Notes: generated by a model not told the origin, from the letters alone. A stretch of DNA of 64,000 bases from Pseudomonadota bacterium (GCA_021848545.1 JAJZUL010000001.1:62001-126000), one strand, 5' to 3'; counted from the stretch's first letter, positions 37,273 to 47,033 are shown. Translations and numbers: made by a program.

Positions 37273-38361
37273 TTAGTGGATCTTTTCGATCTGCTTGCGG
37301 CTCAGCTCGCGAATGGCGGCCGGCAGCGGCACGAAGCCGACCTGCTCCATGAAGTGCTTGGAGTTGCCATGCTCGGCGCTCATGGCCCAGGTGAAGAACT
37401 TACGCATGTGCTCGGCCACTTCCTTGCTGGCCTGCTTCTCCTTCACGATCGCATATTCGTAGTTCACGATCGGATAGGCGGACTTGCCCGGGGCGTAGAT
37501 CAGGCTGATCCGCTCGTCGGCCGGGGTCTTCTTGGCCATCGCCACCACGGCGTCGCTGACGGTCTTGTTGCTGATCAGGACGTAATTGCCGTCCCGGTTG
37601 CCGATGCGGGCCTCACCCATCTTGGCTTCCTTGATGGCGTTCCGGAAGCTGACGCCGATATAGGCGATCGAGTACGGGGTGGTCTTCAGAGTGGCGACCA
37701 TGCCGGGATTGCCCACGGCGCCCTGGCTGCCCGGAACCGCCGGCCAGCTGACCGTCGTGCCGTAGCCGACCGCCTTGTTCCAGGACGGCGTGCTGAACGA
37801 CAGGTACTGGGAGAAGATGAAGGTATCGCCGCTCCCGTCGGTGCGATGCACCGGCACGATCATCTTGTGCGGCAGCTTCACGCCGGGATTGGTCTTCGCG
37901 ATCATCGCGTTGTCCCAGTACTTCACCTTGCCTTCATAGATGTCGGCGATGGTGTTGGCGCTCAGCTTGAGGTGGTCGCCATTGAGACCGGGGACGTTGT
38001 AATTGATCATCTGCGAGGAGATGGCCAGCGGGATGTTGAGCATGCCCTTGTGAGCCATCATCTGGGCGTTGCTCAAATAGGCGTCGGAAGCGCCGATCTG
38101 GGCGATACCCGAAATGGCCTGGGAGATGCCGGTGCCGCTGCCGGTCGACTGGGTGGTGATCTTCAGGTTGGGATTGACCTTGGCGTAAGCCGGAACCCAC
38201 AGATTGAAGAGCGGGTAGAGCAGGCTGGAGCCCGTCTCCAGCATGTGGGTCGTCGCGGCCACAGCGGTGCCGCCGCCGAGCAGGGCACCGGCAACCATCG
38301 CGGCCATCACGAAGCTGCCCTTAGCAGCCTTTCGGCTCGGCAAACGAGTTCCGTTGTTCAC
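37273..38361 (-). CDS. pstS: Phosphate ABC transporter substrate-binding protein
   Basis: A 362-residue periplasmic binding protein. The start is a GTG with a near-perfect AGGAGG five bases upstream, followed by a signal peptide (SFVMAAMVAGALLGGGTAVA). The mature protein has the PstS patterns ETGSSLLYPLFNLW, STGSGTGISQAISG and HRTDGSGDTFIFSQYL, in which Ser, Thr, Arg and Asp bind phosphate. It is first in pstS-pstC-pstA-pstB. Pho control is expected, but only a weak box-like repeat is seen upstream. Confidence 0.95.
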   Translation of the reverse strand: MNNGTRLPSRKAAKGSFVMAAMVAGALLGGGTAVAATTHMLETGSSLLYPLFNLWVPAYAKVNPNLKITTQSTGSGTGISQAISGIAQIGASDAYLSNAQMMAHKGMLNIPLAISSQMINYNVPGLNGDHLKLSANTIADIYEGKVKYWDNAMIAKTNPGVKLPHKMIVPVHRTDGSGDTFIFSQYLSFSTPSWNKAVGYGTTVSWPAVPGSQGAVGNPGMVATLKTTPYSIAYIGVSFRNAIKEAKMGEARIGNRDGNYVLISNKTVSDAVVAMAKKTPADERISLIYAPGKSAYPIVNYEYAIVKEKQASKEVAEHMRKFFTWAMSAEHGNSKHFMEQVGFVPLPAAIRELSRKQIEKIH

Positions 38362-38402
38362 ATCATCCTCCTGGGGCTTGAAGCGGAAAAACTCGGACAA
38401 TT

Positions 38403-38427
38403 GGATAAAGCACGTGGATAAAGCACG
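38403..38427. repeat. 12-bp tandem direct repeat in the pstS leader
   Basis: GGATAAAGCACG occurs twice with a 13-bp period (38403-38414 and 38416-38427), 42-66 bp upstream of the pstS GTG. It could be a protein-binding site or simply a local duplication. Confidence 0.6.
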
Positions 38428-38490
38428 GCGCCTGAAGCAGGCCTTCGAATACTATGCCCATCTGACGCAGAACATTGCGGTGAATTCTTA

Positions 38491-38518
38491 GTAACGCAAC
38501 CATTAACATTTACGTCAC
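38491..38518. promoter_or_regulatory. Weak PhoB-box-like array upstream of pstS
   Basis: GTAAC, TTAAC and GTCAC recur at 11-12 bp spacing about 130-157 bp upstream of pstS, reminiscent of the 11-bp direct repeats bound by PhoB. A further GTCACA pair lies at 38683-38700. Neither matches the consensus closely. The surrounding 389-bp gap between pstS and mnmA holds no gene I can support. Confidence 0.3.
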
Positions 38519-38750
38519 GATCGAACTATTTCCCGCCAACTCCGCGCAATTCAAAACCTATAGTTACCGTCCTGCAACATAGCAGCCGGGACCTTTTATA
38601 ACAAAGCGCGGGAGGCACTATATCCGGATTTACCGAAACGAATAGTCCCCCCGCCTCTTTCAACTTGCATTTTAACGAAACCGTCACACCAAAAGTCACA
38701 GGGTGCGGCGGGCCCGAAGGAGGGAGGCGGTTCGATGCCGCGGAGCGGCC

Positions 38751-39857
38751 TCAATCCGCTCCGGCGATCCATCCCCCACCCAGCACCCTTTCTCCTTGAT
38801 ACAGCACGCAGGCCTGGCCGGGCGCGACCCCGATTTCCGGCTGATCCAGAATGACCTCGGCCGTACCGTCGTTCCGACGCAGCACGCGGGCGGGCCGCGG
38901 CGGCCGCGTCGAACGCACCCGCGCTTCCACCCGCGTTTCCATTTCGTCGCCGCCCAGCCAATTCACCGCGCGCAAAAACACGCGACGCCGCGTCAGCGCC
39001 GCCTGCCCGCCGACGATGATTCGCGCCGCCCGGGCGTCGATGGCCACCACATAGCGCGGATCACCACCGCCCAACCCCAGCCCCTTGCGCTGGCCGATGG
39101 TGTAATGGGCGATGCCGGCATGGGCGCCGATCACCCGCCCCTCCAGATCGACGATCTCGCCCGGCCGCAAAGCGTCGGGCGCCAACTGGGCGACGACCCG
39201 CGCATAATCGCGGTCGGGCACGAAACAGATATCCTGGCTGTCGCGTTTTTCGGCCACCGGCAGGTTGTGGCGCCGGGCGATGGCCCGGGTTTCCTCCTTG
39301 CTGGTCATAGCTCCCAGGGGGAAACGCAAATAGGCCAATTGATCGCGGGTGGTCGCGAACAGGAAATAGCTTTGATCGCGCGCCGGATCGACCCCCTTGG
39401 CCAAAATCGGGCCATCGGGACCGTCAAAACGGCGCACATAATGGCCGGTGGCCAGAGCCCCTGCGCCGAGATCGCGGGCGATGCCGGTCAGATCGCGGAA
39501 CTTCACCGTCTGATTGCATAGAACGCAAGGGATCGGCGTCTCGCCATCGGCATAGGACTGGGCGAACCGGGTCATGACCTCGGTCCGGAAGGTGGTCTCC
39601 ATATCGACCACGTAATGGGGAATGCCGAGCGCGTCGGCCACCGCCCTGGCGTCGTGGATGTCCTTGCCGGCGCAGCAGGAATTAGCCCGGCCGATGGCGG
39701 CGCCATGGTCGTAAAGCTGCAAAGTCACGCCCACGACGTCATGGCCGGCTTCCACCAGCAAGGCCGCCGTGGCCGAGGAATCGACCCCGCCCGACATGGC
39801 GACCACCACGCGGGTCGGGGACGTGTCCCCTTCCCCGTCGGTAGCGAGACCGCTCAT
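38751..39857 (-). CDS. mnmA: tRNA 2-thiouridine(34) synthase
   Basis: A 368-residue tRNA thiolase. The PP-loop SGGVDSS binds ATP. The catalytic cysteines are in CVLCN (near residue 112) and DICF (near 210), and the family segments TGHYVR and [13 protein letters not shown] are present. It transfers sulfur, ultimately from IscS, to U34 of tRNA-Lys, -Glu and -Gln. It is the last gene of the isc operon, 6 bp after iscX, which links sulfur mobilisation directly to tRNA thiolation. Confidence 0.96.
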   Translation of the reverse strand: MSGLATDGEGDTSPTRVVVAMSGGVDSSATAALLVEAGHDVVGVTLQLYDHGAAIGRANSCCAGKDIHDARAVADALGIPHYVVDMETTFRTEVMTRFAQSYADGETPIPCVLCNQTVKFRDLTGIARDLGAGALATGHYVRRFDGPDGPILAKGVDPARDQSYFLFATTRDQLAYLRFPLGAMTSKEETRAIARRHNLPVAEKRDSQDICFVPDRDYARVVAQLAPDALRPGEIVDLEGRVIGAHAGIAHYTIGQRKGLGLGGGDPRYVVAIDARAARIIVGGQAALTRRRVFLRAVNWLGGDEMETRVEARVRSTRPPRPARVLRRNDGTAEVILDQPEIGVAPGQACVLYQGERVLGGGWIAGAD

Positions 39858-39863
39858 CAGCCG

Positions 39864-40058
39864 TCAGTCGCGCTCGTCGATCCAGGCCATCTGGATGGCC
39901 TCCAGGATCTTTTCGGACGAGGCTTCGGGATCGTCGTCGAATTCCTCCAACGCGCACACCCAATCATGCAGATCGGTGAAGCGCAGATTGACGTTGTCGA
40001 CGTCCGGATGAGCGTCTTCCAGGGCGATGGCGATGTCGATGACGTCAGTCCATTTCAT
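39864..40058 (-). CDS. iscX: Fe-S assembly protein IscX
   Basis: A 64-residue acidic protein ([20 protein letters not shown], then TDLHDWV and [12 protein letters not shown]) matching IscX/YfhJ in length and sequence. It binds IscS and modulates Fe-S assembly, possibly as an iron-dependent regulator. It lies 9 bp after fdx, in the usual hscA-fdx-iscX order. Confidence 0.95.
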   Translation of the reverse strand: MKWTDVIDIAIALEDAHPDVDNVNLRFTDLHDWVCALEEFDDDPEASSEKILEAIQMAWIDERD

Positions 40059-40067
40059 GGGCGCGGG

Positions 40068-40406
40068 CTACTTCTTGTCCACCATCATGTTGCGGGTGGC
40101 CGAGGGTATGGTGACGGTCAGACCGTCGAGCTTGCCGTCCATGATGATCTGGCACCCCAGGCGCGACGTCGCGGTCAGGCCGAAGGCGAGATCCAGCATG
40201 TCCTCCTCGTCGTCGCTGGCCGGGGTCAGCTTGTCGAACCATTCCGGCGCCACCACCACATGGCAGGTCGAACAGGCCAGCGACCCTTCGCAGGCTCCCT
40301 CGATGTCGATCTTGTTGCGATGGGCGATTTCAAGGATGGACAATCCTTCCGGAGCCTCCACCTCGGTGGGGCTTCCGTCGGGACCGATGAACGTCATCCT
40401 GGGCAT
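40068..40406 (-). CDS. fdx: Isc-type [2Fe-2S] ferredoxin
   Basis: A 112-residue adrenodoxin-like ferredoxin. Cluster cysteines are in [11 protein letters not shown] (CX5CX2C) and a distal LGCQI. It supplies electrons for cluster assembly on IscU. The ATG at 40406 ([11 protein letters not shown]) has AAGGAG ten bases upstream, so the longer frame is not needed. It sits between hscA and iscX. Confidence 0.95.
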   Translation of the reverse strand: MPRMTFIGPDGSPTEVEAPEGLSILEIAHRNKIDIEGACEGSLACSTCHVVVAPEWFDKLTPASDDEEDMLDLAFGLTATSRLGCQIIMDGKLDGLTVTIPSATRNMMVDKK

Positions 40407-40472
40407 CTTGAAGATTCTCCTTATTGTCGCGGCGCCACGCCGCCGGTTTTTGGGCGCCACCGGGCCAGAGGT

Positions 40473-42368
40473 TTATTCCCCGTCGCTCAGCGCCTCGTCA
40501 AGATGATCGACGGCAATTCCGGCCAAAGCCTGGCGAATACCGCGATCCATCCGCTTTTCGGCGAACCCCTTGGTCGCCGTCTCCAAATCTTCGACGGCGC
40601 CGTTGACCGTGTCGCGGTCGCCGCCGGCGATGGCGGCCTCGACGGCGGCCAGCGCCTCATCGATGGCCCGCCGCTCGGCATCGGACAACAGATCGCCATC
40701 GGCGGCCAGCGCCGACCCCACCGCCAGGGCCGACCGCCTGGCCTCGACCACCGCCTCGGTGAACAGGCGCCGATCCATGTCGTCGCGGGCGTTTTCCAGG
40801 GAATCGCGCAGCATCCGCGCCATCTCCTCGTCGCCCAGGCCATAGGAGGGCTTGACCGCCACATGCTGTTCGATCCCGGTGGTGGTCTCCTGGGCCGAAA
40901 CGGTCAGCAACCCGTCGGCATCGACGGCGAAGGTCACGCGAATGCGGGCGGCGCCGGCGGTCATGGGGGGAATGCCGCCCAAAACGAAGCGGGCCAACGA
41001 CCGGCATTGATCGACCATCTCGCGTTCGCCCTGGACCACATGGATGGCCATGGCGGTCTGGCCGTCCTGGTAGGTGGTGAATTCCTGGGCCATGGCCACG
41101 GGGATCGGCTGGTTGCGGGGGATGACCTTCTCGACGATCCCGCCCATGGTCTCGATCCCCAGCGACAGGGGCGTCACGTCCAGCAGCAGGGTGTCCGACC
41201 CGGCGGTCAGGGCTTCGGCCTGGAGAGCCGCGCCCACCGCCACCACCTCGTCGGGATTGATGTCGGACAGGGGCGGACGGCCGAACATCTCCGCCACCTT
41301 GGCCCGCACCAGCGGCATGCGCGTGGAGCCACCCACCAGAACCACCCCGTGGATATCGGCGGCGGTGGCCCCGGCATCCTCCAGCACGCCCCGGCAAATC
41401 TCCAGGGTGCGCTCGATGAAAGGCGTCGCCAGCCGGTCGAGAGTGGCGCGGTCGAGGAAATGACGCGACGGCTTGCCGTCCACTTCGATCATCCATTCCC
41501 CGCCCATTTTCCGCGACAGGCATTCCTTGCCGAGGCGGGCGACCATCAGCGCCTGCTTGGCCTCGCCGGCGGTGATGGTCTGTTCGCCGAGATTGGCGGT
41601 CCGCTCGGCCAGGAAATATTCGGCCACGGCATGATCGATATCGTCGCCGCCCAGCGCGGCGTCGCCGCCGGTGGCCTTCACCTGGAAAACGCCCTTCTCC
41701 ATGCGCAGCAGCGAGATATCGAAGGTCCCGCCGCCCAGATCATAGACGGCATAAAGCCCTTCGGCGCCGTTATCGAGTCCATAGGCCAGGGCCGCCGCCG
41801 TCGGTTCGTTGACCAGCCGCAGTACTTCCAGCCCGGCCAGCCGCGCCGCGTCCTTGGTCGCGGTGCGCGCGGCATCGTCGAAATAGGCGGGCACCGTCAC
41901 CACCGCCCGATCCACCGCGCGGCCCAGAGCGGCTTCGGCGCGGCCGCGTATGGCGCGCAGGATATCGGCGGAAATCTCCACCGGCGTCAGCACCCGACCC
42001 GAGACGCGCAACCGCACCATGCCGCCCTGGGGCGCCGATTCCACGTCGTACGGCAGGGTGCCGGCCAGACCCTTGACGTCCTCAAGCCCGCGTCCCATCA
42101 GCCGCTTGATGGAACTGACCACCCGTTCCGGCGTCTCCAGGATCGCCTCACGCGCATGTTCGCCGACGACGACCGAGCCATCCTCGCCGTAACAGACCAC
42201 CGACGGCATCAGGCCGCGACCGTCTTCGCCGCGCAGCACTTCGGGCTTGCCGGCCTGCACCATGGCCACGACCGAATTGGTCGTGCCGAGATCGATGCCC
42301 ACCGCCAGACCGGTTTCGTCGGCGTGAGGGGCCGGCGTCTCGCCGGGTTCGTGAAGTTGGAGCAGCAT
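40473..42368 (-). CDS. hscA: Fe-S assembly chaperone HscA (Hsp70 family)
   Basis: A 631-residue Hsp70. The ATPase domain carries GIDLGTTNSVVAM, DLGGGTFDISLL and LVGGSTRMPLV; the substrate-binding domain begins near LSLGIETMGG. It recognises the LPPVK peptide of IscU and helps release clusters with the co-chaperone HscB. The ATG at 42368 is preferred to the GTG two codons earlier because AGGGA then has a nine-base spacer. A 194-bp gap with a palindrome separates it from hscB. Confidence 0.95.
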   Translation of the reverse strand: MLLQLHEPGETPAPHADETGLAVGIDLGTTNSVVAMVQAGKPEVLRGEDGRGLMPSVVCYGEDGSVVVGEHAREAILETPERVVSSIKRLMGRGLEDVKGLAGTLPYDVESAPQGGMVRLRVSGRVLTPVEISADILRAIRGRAEAALGRAVDRAVVTVPAYFDDAARTATKDAARLAGLEVLRLVNEPTAAALAYGLDNGAEGLYAVYDLGGGTFDISLLRMEKGVFQVKATGGDAALGGDDIDHAVAEYFLAERTANLGEQTITAGEAKQALMVARLGKECLSRKMGGEWMIEVDGKPSRHFLDRATLDRLATPFIERTLEICRGVLEDAGATAADIHGVVLVGGSTRMPLVRAKVAEMFGRPPLSDINPDEVVAVGAALQAEALTAGSDTLLLDVTPLSLGIETMGGIVEKVIPRNQPIPVAMAQEFTTYQDGQTAMAIHVVQGEREMVDQCRSLARFVLGGIPPMTAGAARIRVTFAVDADGLLTVSAQETTTGIEQHVAVKPSYGLGDEEMARMLRDSLENARDDMDRRLFTEAVVEARRSALAVGSALAADGDLLSDAERRAIDEALAAVEAAIAGGDRDTVNGAVEDLETATKGFAEKRMDRGIRQALAGIAVDHLDEALSDGE

Positions 42369-42488
42369 CGCCACCAGTCCCTATGTCCATGATCCGCCCG
42401 GCTGTCTGGCGACTCCGTCGCAGCGGACGCACTGTGGTTGTCACCGCGGTCCGACTCCCCGCCACGGGGATCGACCCAAGAGAGTCGA

Positions 42489-42510
42489 AAGCGATTGGAG
42501 CCAATCGCTT
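42489..42510. repeat. Perfect palindrome AAGCGATTGG/CCAATCGCTT between hscB and hscA
   Basis: A 10-bp perfect inverted repeat with a 2-base centre lies in the 194-bp gap between hscB and hscA. No T-run follows. It could be an operator, an mRNA processing hairpin or an attenuator that sets HscA level relative to IscU. Confidence 0.55.
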
Positions 42511-42562
42511 AATCCGCTTTCCGTCAATACGTTACGGAGCAATCCCGATCTTTGACCGCGCT

Positions 42563-43186
42563 CTACCGCCCCGCCATGCGCACCTTGCGGGAGCGCGCAT
42601 CCTCGACCAGCTTCAGCAGATACTTCAACCGCACCGCCAACTGCGCCGCCTCGCCCTGGCGGTTGGCGGCAAACGCGGCGGACAAATCCTTCTGGCAGCC
42701 TGCCACCTCGGCTTCCGCCTCGGCGATCAGGGCGCCGATTTCGGCGACATCGGCCGCTTCGGCGATGGCTTCACGCTTTTCCATCTGCTCCATCAGCAGG
42801 ACCGGATCGGAAATGGTGGCGCTGGAATTGAGATCGACCGGCTTTCCCGCCAAACGCAACAGATAGGCGGCCCGCTTCAGCGGGTCTTTCAGGGTCTCGT
42901 ACGCATCGTTGAGCGCCGTCGCCTGCTGCTGGGAAAAGGCTTTCTCCCGCGAGGATTTGGCGGCGAACCGGTCGGGATGCAGACGGCGCTGAAAGCCGAA
43001 ATACTGGCGGTCCAGCGCGTCCAGATCGACATCGTAGCCCGGCCCCAGCCCCAGGCGGGTGAAATGGTCGATATCGCCGGGACCCTGAACCGCGCCGCAG
43101 ACGGAACAGAACAGGGCCCGCGCCGCCACCGGCCCCTTGCAGGACCAGCAGGAAATGACGGCGGGAGCGGCAACGGAAACGGTCAT
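42563..43186 (-). CDS. hscB: Co-chaperone HscB with N-terminal tetracysteine domain
   Basis: A 207-residue J-domain protein. The HPD motif is in FQRRLHPDRFAAK (residues 70-72), and a C-terminal three-helix domain binds IscU. The first 35 residues carry CWSC (C13, C16) and CSVC (C27, C30), a probable zinc knuckle that E. coli HscB lacks but that strongly recalls the N-terminal domain of eukaryotic mitochondrial HSC20 (CWxC...FCxxC). It stimulates HscA ATPase and delivers IscU. It follows iscA with 2 bp between the genes. Confidence 0.94.
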   Translation of the reverse strand: MTVSVAAPAVISCWSCKGPVAARALFCSVCGAVQGPGDIDHFTRLGLGPGYDVDLDALDRQYFGFQRRLHPDRFAAKSSREKAFSQQQATALNDAYETLKDPLKRAAYLLRLAGKPVDLNSSATISDPVLLMEQMEKREAIAEAADVAEIGALIAEAEAEVAGCQKDLSAAFAANRQGEAAQLAVRLKYLLKLVEDARSRKVRMAGR

Positions 43187-43188
43187 CG

Positions 43189-43527
43189 TCAGACGTGGAA
43201 CGATTCGCCGCAGCCGCATCGTCCCTTTTCGTTGGGATTGCGGAAGACGAAACCGTTCTGCATCTTTTCCTCGACCCAATCCATCTCGGTCCCAAGGATG
43301 AACATCGTCGCCTTGGGATCGATGAGGACCGTCACCCCCTTATCCTCGACCACTTCGTCGTAGGGGGTCTGTTCGTCGGCATACTCCAGGGTGTAGCGCA
43401 GGCCCGAACAGCCTTTGGACTGAACCCCGATACGGATGCCGACCGACGGCTTGCCACGAGCCGCCAGCATGGCCTTCACCCGCTCGGCGGCGGCATCGGT
43501 AAGCGTAATGGGCGCCATGCGTTCCAT
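43189..43527 (-). CDS. iscA: Fe-S assembly protein IscA
   Basis: A 112-residue A-type carrier. The three conserved cysteines are in SKGCSGLRY and GRCGCGESF. It receives clusters from IscU and passes them, especially [4Fe-4S], to target proteins. The ATG at 43527 has AGGAGG seven bases upstream, better than the earlier in-frame start. It lies 36 bp after iscU. Confidence 0.95.
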   Translation of the reverse strand: MERMAPITLTDAAAERVKAMLAARGKPSVGIRIGVQSKGCSGLRYTLEYADEQTPYDEVVEDKGVTVLIDPKATMFILGTEMDWVEEKMQNGFVFRNPNEKGRCGCGESFHV

Positions 43528-43563
43528 GCCAACCCCTCCTGTTTGCAATTCCCCTGACCGGCC

Positions 43564-43980
43564 CTATTCGGCGGCGGTGTCGGTGCCGTTCCCGGACTCG
43601 GACCCGGTCTTCTTTCTGTAATCGGCGATGGCGGCCTTGATAGCGTCTTCGGCCAGGACCGAACAATGGATTTTAACCGGTGGCAGCGCCAATTCCTGCG
43701 CGATCTCGGTATTTTTGATCTGAGCCGCCTCGTCCAGGGTCTTGCCCTTGACCCATTCGGTGACCAGCGAGCTCGACGCGATGGCCGAGCCGCAGCCGAA
43801 GGTCTTGAACTTGGCATCCTCGATGATGCCGTCGGCGCTGACCTTGATTTGCAGCTTCATCACGTCGCCGCAGGCCGGCGCGCCCACCAGACCGGTGCCG
43901 ACGCCTTCGTCTTCCTTTCCGAACCCGCCGACATTGCGGGGGTTTTCGTAATGATCGATGACTTTGTCGCTGTACGCCAT
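43564..43980 (-). CDS. iscU: Fe-S cluster scaffold IscU
   Basis: A 138-residue scaffold. Cluster ligands are the cysteines in GAPACGDVM, TFGCGSAIASSS and KIHCSVLAED, with the conserved Asp after the first Cys. The LPPVK motif bound by HscA is intact (LALPPVKIHC). The ATG has GGAGG five bases upstream. It sits between iscS and iscA as in other isc operons. Confidence 0.97.
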   Translation of the reverse strand: MAYSDKVIDHYENPRNVGGFGKEDEGVGTGLVGAPACGDVMKLQIKVSADGIIEDAKFKTFGCGSAIASSSLVTEWVKGKTLDEAAQIKNTEIAQELALPPVKIHCSVLAEDAIKAAIADYRKKTGSESGNGTDTAAE

Positions 43981-44037
43981 TTCATCCTCCGCGATCAACG
44001 GCCGCAGCCGTTTATCTAAAAATTTCGCCGCATTGCC

Positions 44038-45291
44038 TCAATGTTCGGCCCATTCGATCGATTTCAGATCGACACCGTCCAGGTGCATTTCCCACAACGG
44101 GCTCAATTCCCGCAGATGGTTGACCGCCTTGACCACATGGTCGATGGCGTAATCGATATCGGCCTCGGTGGTGAAGCGCCCGATACCGAACCGCAGGGAG
44201 GTATGGGCCATTTCGGCGTCGAGCCCCAGCGCGCGCAGCACATAGGAGGGCTCCAACGACGCCGAGGTGCAGGCCGACCCGGACGACACCGCCAGATCCT
44301 TGACGCCCATCATCAGCCCCTCGCCCTCGACGAAGGCGAAGGACAGATTGAGATTGCCGGGAACGCGCTGTTCCGGATCGCCGTTGAGATAAACCTCGGG
44401 CAACCTGGCCTGAATCCCGTTCATCAGGCGGTCGCGCAGGAAGCGCAGACGTTCGCCCTCGGTGGCCATCTCGGCCTTGGAAATGGCGCACGCTTCGCCC
44501 AGTCCCACGCAGAGCGGCGTCGGCAGGGTGCCGGACCGCATGCCCCGCTCCTGGCCGCCGCCATTGATCAGCGGCACCAGACGCACCCGCGGCCGACGGC
44601 GCACGTACAGGGCGCCGATCCCCTTGGGCCCGTAAAGCTTGTGGCCGGAAATGCTCATCAGATCGATATTCATGGCGTTGACGTCGAGCGGGATCTTGCC
44701 CGCCGCCTGCGCGCAATCGGTATGAAAGAACGCGCCCTTGGCCCGGCAGATGGCGCCGATCTCGGCCAGGGGCTGGATGACGCCGATCTCGTTATTGACC
44801 CCCATCACCGAGACGATCGCCGTCTTGTCGGTCACCACCGATTCCAGCTCGGCCAGATCGATCAGGCCGTTCTTCGCCACCGGCAGATAGGTGACCTTGA
44901 AGCCTTCCTGCTCCAGATGGCGGCAGGTATCGAGCACGCATTTATGCTCGGTCACCACCGTCACGATATGGTCGCGCTTGGCCTTGTAGAAGTGGGCGAC
45001 GCCCTTGATGGCGAGATTGTTGGACTCGGTCGCGCCCGAGGTGAAGACGATCTCCTTGGCGTCGGCGCCGATGATGGCCGCCACTTGCGCCCGGGCCGTC
45101 TCCACCGCCTCTTCGGCCTGCCACCCATAATAGTGGTTGCGTGAATGGGGGTTTCCGAACTTTTCGGTGAACCAGGGCAGCATCTTTTCGACCACGCGCG
45201 GATCGCACGGGGTGGTGGCCTGGTAGTCCATATAGATCGGCTCGCCCGGCCCACGGCCGATGATGCCCTTGTCGATAGTGACCGCAGTCAT
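44038..45291 (-). CDS. iscS: Cysteine desulfurase IscS
   Basis: A 417-residue PLP enzyme that takes sulfur from cysteine for IscU, MnmA and others. The PLP lysine is in [16 protein letters not shown] and the persulfide cysteine is in [21 protein letters not shown] on the long mobile loop of class I desulfurases. Start ATG at 45291 is preceded by GAGGAAG. It follows the NifS-like gene by 17 bp. Confidence 0.96.
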   Translation of the reverse strand: MTAVTIDKGIIGRGPGEPIYMDYQATTPCDPRVVEKMLPWFTEKFGNPHSRNHYYGWQAEEAVETARAQVAAIIGADAKEIVFTSGATESNNLAIKGVAHFYKAKRDHIVTVVTEHKCVLDTCRHLEQEGFKVTYLPVAKNGLIDLAELESVVTDKTAIVSVMGVNNEIGVIQPLAEIGAICRAKGAFFHTDCAQAAGKIPLDVNAMNIDLMSISGHKLYGPKGIGALYVRRRPRVRLVPLINGGGQERGMRSGTLPTPLCVGLGEACAISKAEMATEGERLRFLRDRLMNGIQARLPEVYLNGDPEQRVPGNLNLSFAFVEGEGLMMGVKDLAVSSGSACTSASLEPSYVLRALGLDAEMAHTSLRFGIGRFTTEADIDYAIDHVVKAVNHLRELSPLWEMHLDGVDLKSIEWAEH

Positions 45292-45308
45292 CACAGTGCT
45301 TCCTCTCA

Positions 45309-46454
45309 TCACGCGGCGCTCGCCGCTCCATGAACGTCCATACCCTTGCGCCGGGCCAGTTCGGCCCACGCCTCGATGAATTTTTCCACGTCGGTCCCGG
45401 TGCTGCCCCAGCCCAGGCTTACGCGGATGGCCGAGCCCGCCAATGCGGGCGTCAGCCCCATGGCGGCCAGGACATGGGAGGCCGCCATCTTTCCCGACGA
45501 GCAGGCCGCCCCGGCACCGACCATCACGCCGGCAAGATCAAGGGCCATCACCTGGGTCTGACTTGCCACTCCCGGCAGGGCCAGACAAGAGGTATTGGGC
45601 AGGCGAGGCGCCCCTTTGCCGATCACGACCGCCGCTGGAACACGCCGCAGAGCGTCCTCTTCCAGCCGGTCCCGCATATCACGCATGCGTAATATGGTGA
45701 TTTGATCGTCGGCATCCTTTTTTGCAAGAGACGCGGCCACACCGAAACCCGCTATTCCGGAAATATTTTCGGTCCCGGCCCGACGCCCCCGTTCCTGGCC
45801 GCCGCCCTTCAGCAGCGGCGCCGGTGCCGGTTCGAAATCGGCCAGAACCAAGGCGCCGACGCCCGACGGTCCACCCATCTTGTGGGCGGACAAGGTCAGC
45901 AGATCGATACCCAATTCAGCCATGGAGACCGGCAGGCGGCCCGCCCCTTGAGCGGCATCGCAATGAAGCCGGGCGCCATGGCGGTGGGCGAGGCGGGCCA
46001 CTTCGGCGACCGGCTGCACCACCCCCGTCTCGTTATTGGCCAGCATCACCGAAACCAGCGCGGGCGCATCGGCCCGACGCAACCGGTCTTCCAGCGCGCC
46101 CAGATCCACCAGACCGTCGCCATCGACGGGAATGGGATCGATGTCGGCCCCGGCCTGGGCGCCAACCGATACATGTTCGATCGCGGAGATCAGCAGAGAG
46201 CGCCCGCCCCACCCCGCAAGAGCCAGGGCGTTGGCCTCGGTCCCGCCGGAGGTGAAGATCACGTTTTCGGCCCGGGCGCCCACCAGAGCGGCGACCGCCG
46301 CCCGCGCATCCTCGACGCGGCGCCGCGCCATCCGGCCGGCCGCATGCACCGAAGAGGGGTTGCCGGGCTCGGCCAGGGCCTCGGCCATGACAGCCACCAC
46401 CTCGGGACGCGCCGGAGCGCCGGCGTTGTAATCGAGGTAGCGCGAACCGAACAC
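45309..46454 (-). CDS. Second cysteine desulfurase (NifS/IscS-like)
   Basis: A 381-residue PLP-dependent desulfurase paralogue placed between iscR and iscS. The start [19 protein letters not shown], the PLP site [15 protein letters not shown] and the catalytic loop [17 protein letters not shown] fit the class I/NifS group. Its sequence is well diverged from the adjacent iscS, so it is not a recent duplication. A paired desulfurase in the isc operon is seen in some alphaproteobacteria; whether it serves a different acceptor cannot be told here. It lies 27 bp after iscR. Confidence 0.92.
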   Translation of the reverse strand: MFGSRYLDYNAGAPARPEVVAVMAEALAEPGNPSSVHAAGRMARRRVEDARAAVAALVGARAENVIFTSGGTEANALALAGWGGRSLLISAIEHVSVGAQAGADIDPIPVDGDGLVDLGALEDRLRRADAPALVSVMLANNETGVVQPVAEVARLAHRHGARLHCDAAQGAGRLPVSMAELGIDLLTLSAHKMGGPSGVGALVLADFEPAPAPLLKGGGQERGRRAGTENISGIAGFGVAASLAKKDADDQITILRMRDMRDRLEEDALRRVPAAVVIGKGAPRLPNTSCLALPGVASQTQVMALDLAGVMVGAGAACSSGKMAASHVLAAMGLTPALAGSAIRVSLGWGSTGTDVEKFIEAWAELARRKGMDVHGAASAA

Positions 46455-46481
46455 CTGATTCTCCTTTTTCTCGGCGGAGGC

Positions 46482-46952
46482 TTATTCGGCGGCGGCGATG
46501 CCGCCCTGCCCCGCTCCGTGGAACATGCCGGACGTCCCCAGAACCCGGCGCTCGACCACATCGGCCAGGGACACCGAGGACAGGTACAGATAAATCTGGT
46601 TGCCCAACTCCTCCCACAGATCGTGGGTCAGGCAACGGCCCTTGTTGTGATGGCATCCGGCCGGCGTTCCCGGCGAACAGCGGGTGGTCTGGATCGGTTC
46701 GTCCACCGCCAGAATGATGTCCGAAATGCGCAATTGCTCGGCCGGCCGCGACAAAAGATAACCGCCGCCCGGCCCGCGCACGCTTTTCACCAACCCGCCC
46801 TTGCGCAATTTTCCGAACAATTGCTCCAGATAGGACAGGGAAATTTCCTGGCGGTCGGCGATATCGGCAAGCGCCACCGGACTCCCTTGGGAATGGTTGG
46901 ACAGATCCACCATCGCCATGACCGCGTACCGCCCTTTGGTGCTGAGCTTCAC
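46482..46952 (-). CDS. iscR: Fe-S cluster-responsive regulator IscR
   Basis: A 156-residue Rrf2 regulator. The helix-turn-helix is in LSYLEQLFGKLRKGGLVKS, with VRGPGGGYLL in the wing. The [2Fe-2S] ligands are C92, C100 and C107 with the adjacent His in CLTHDLW; the spacing C-X7-C-X6-C is longer than in E. coli (X5, X5). It should repress this operon when its cluster is loaded. It is preceded by cysE, and a probable IscR type-1 box overlaps the promoter upstream of cysE. Confidence 0.95.
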   Translation of the reverse strand: MKLSTKGRYAVMAMVDLSNHSQGSPVALADIADRQEISLSYLEQLFGKLRKGGLVKSVRGPGGGYLLSRPAEQLRISDIILAVDEPIQTTRCSPGTPAGCHHNKGRCLTHDLWEELGNQIYLYLSSVSLADVVERRVLGTSGMFHGAGQGGIAAAE

Positions 46953-47033
46953 GTCGTCGTCTCCCGTAACGGCACCGGACCACCCCGGCCATTCGTCCGC
47001 GCGGCCAATCCCGGCCGCCGGACCGTCTTATCC

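Noticed and set aside
38681-38700. GTCACA direct pair as a Pho box
   Set aside because: The repeats are 12 bp apart, not 11, lie more than 300 bp from pstS and match the consensus poorly.
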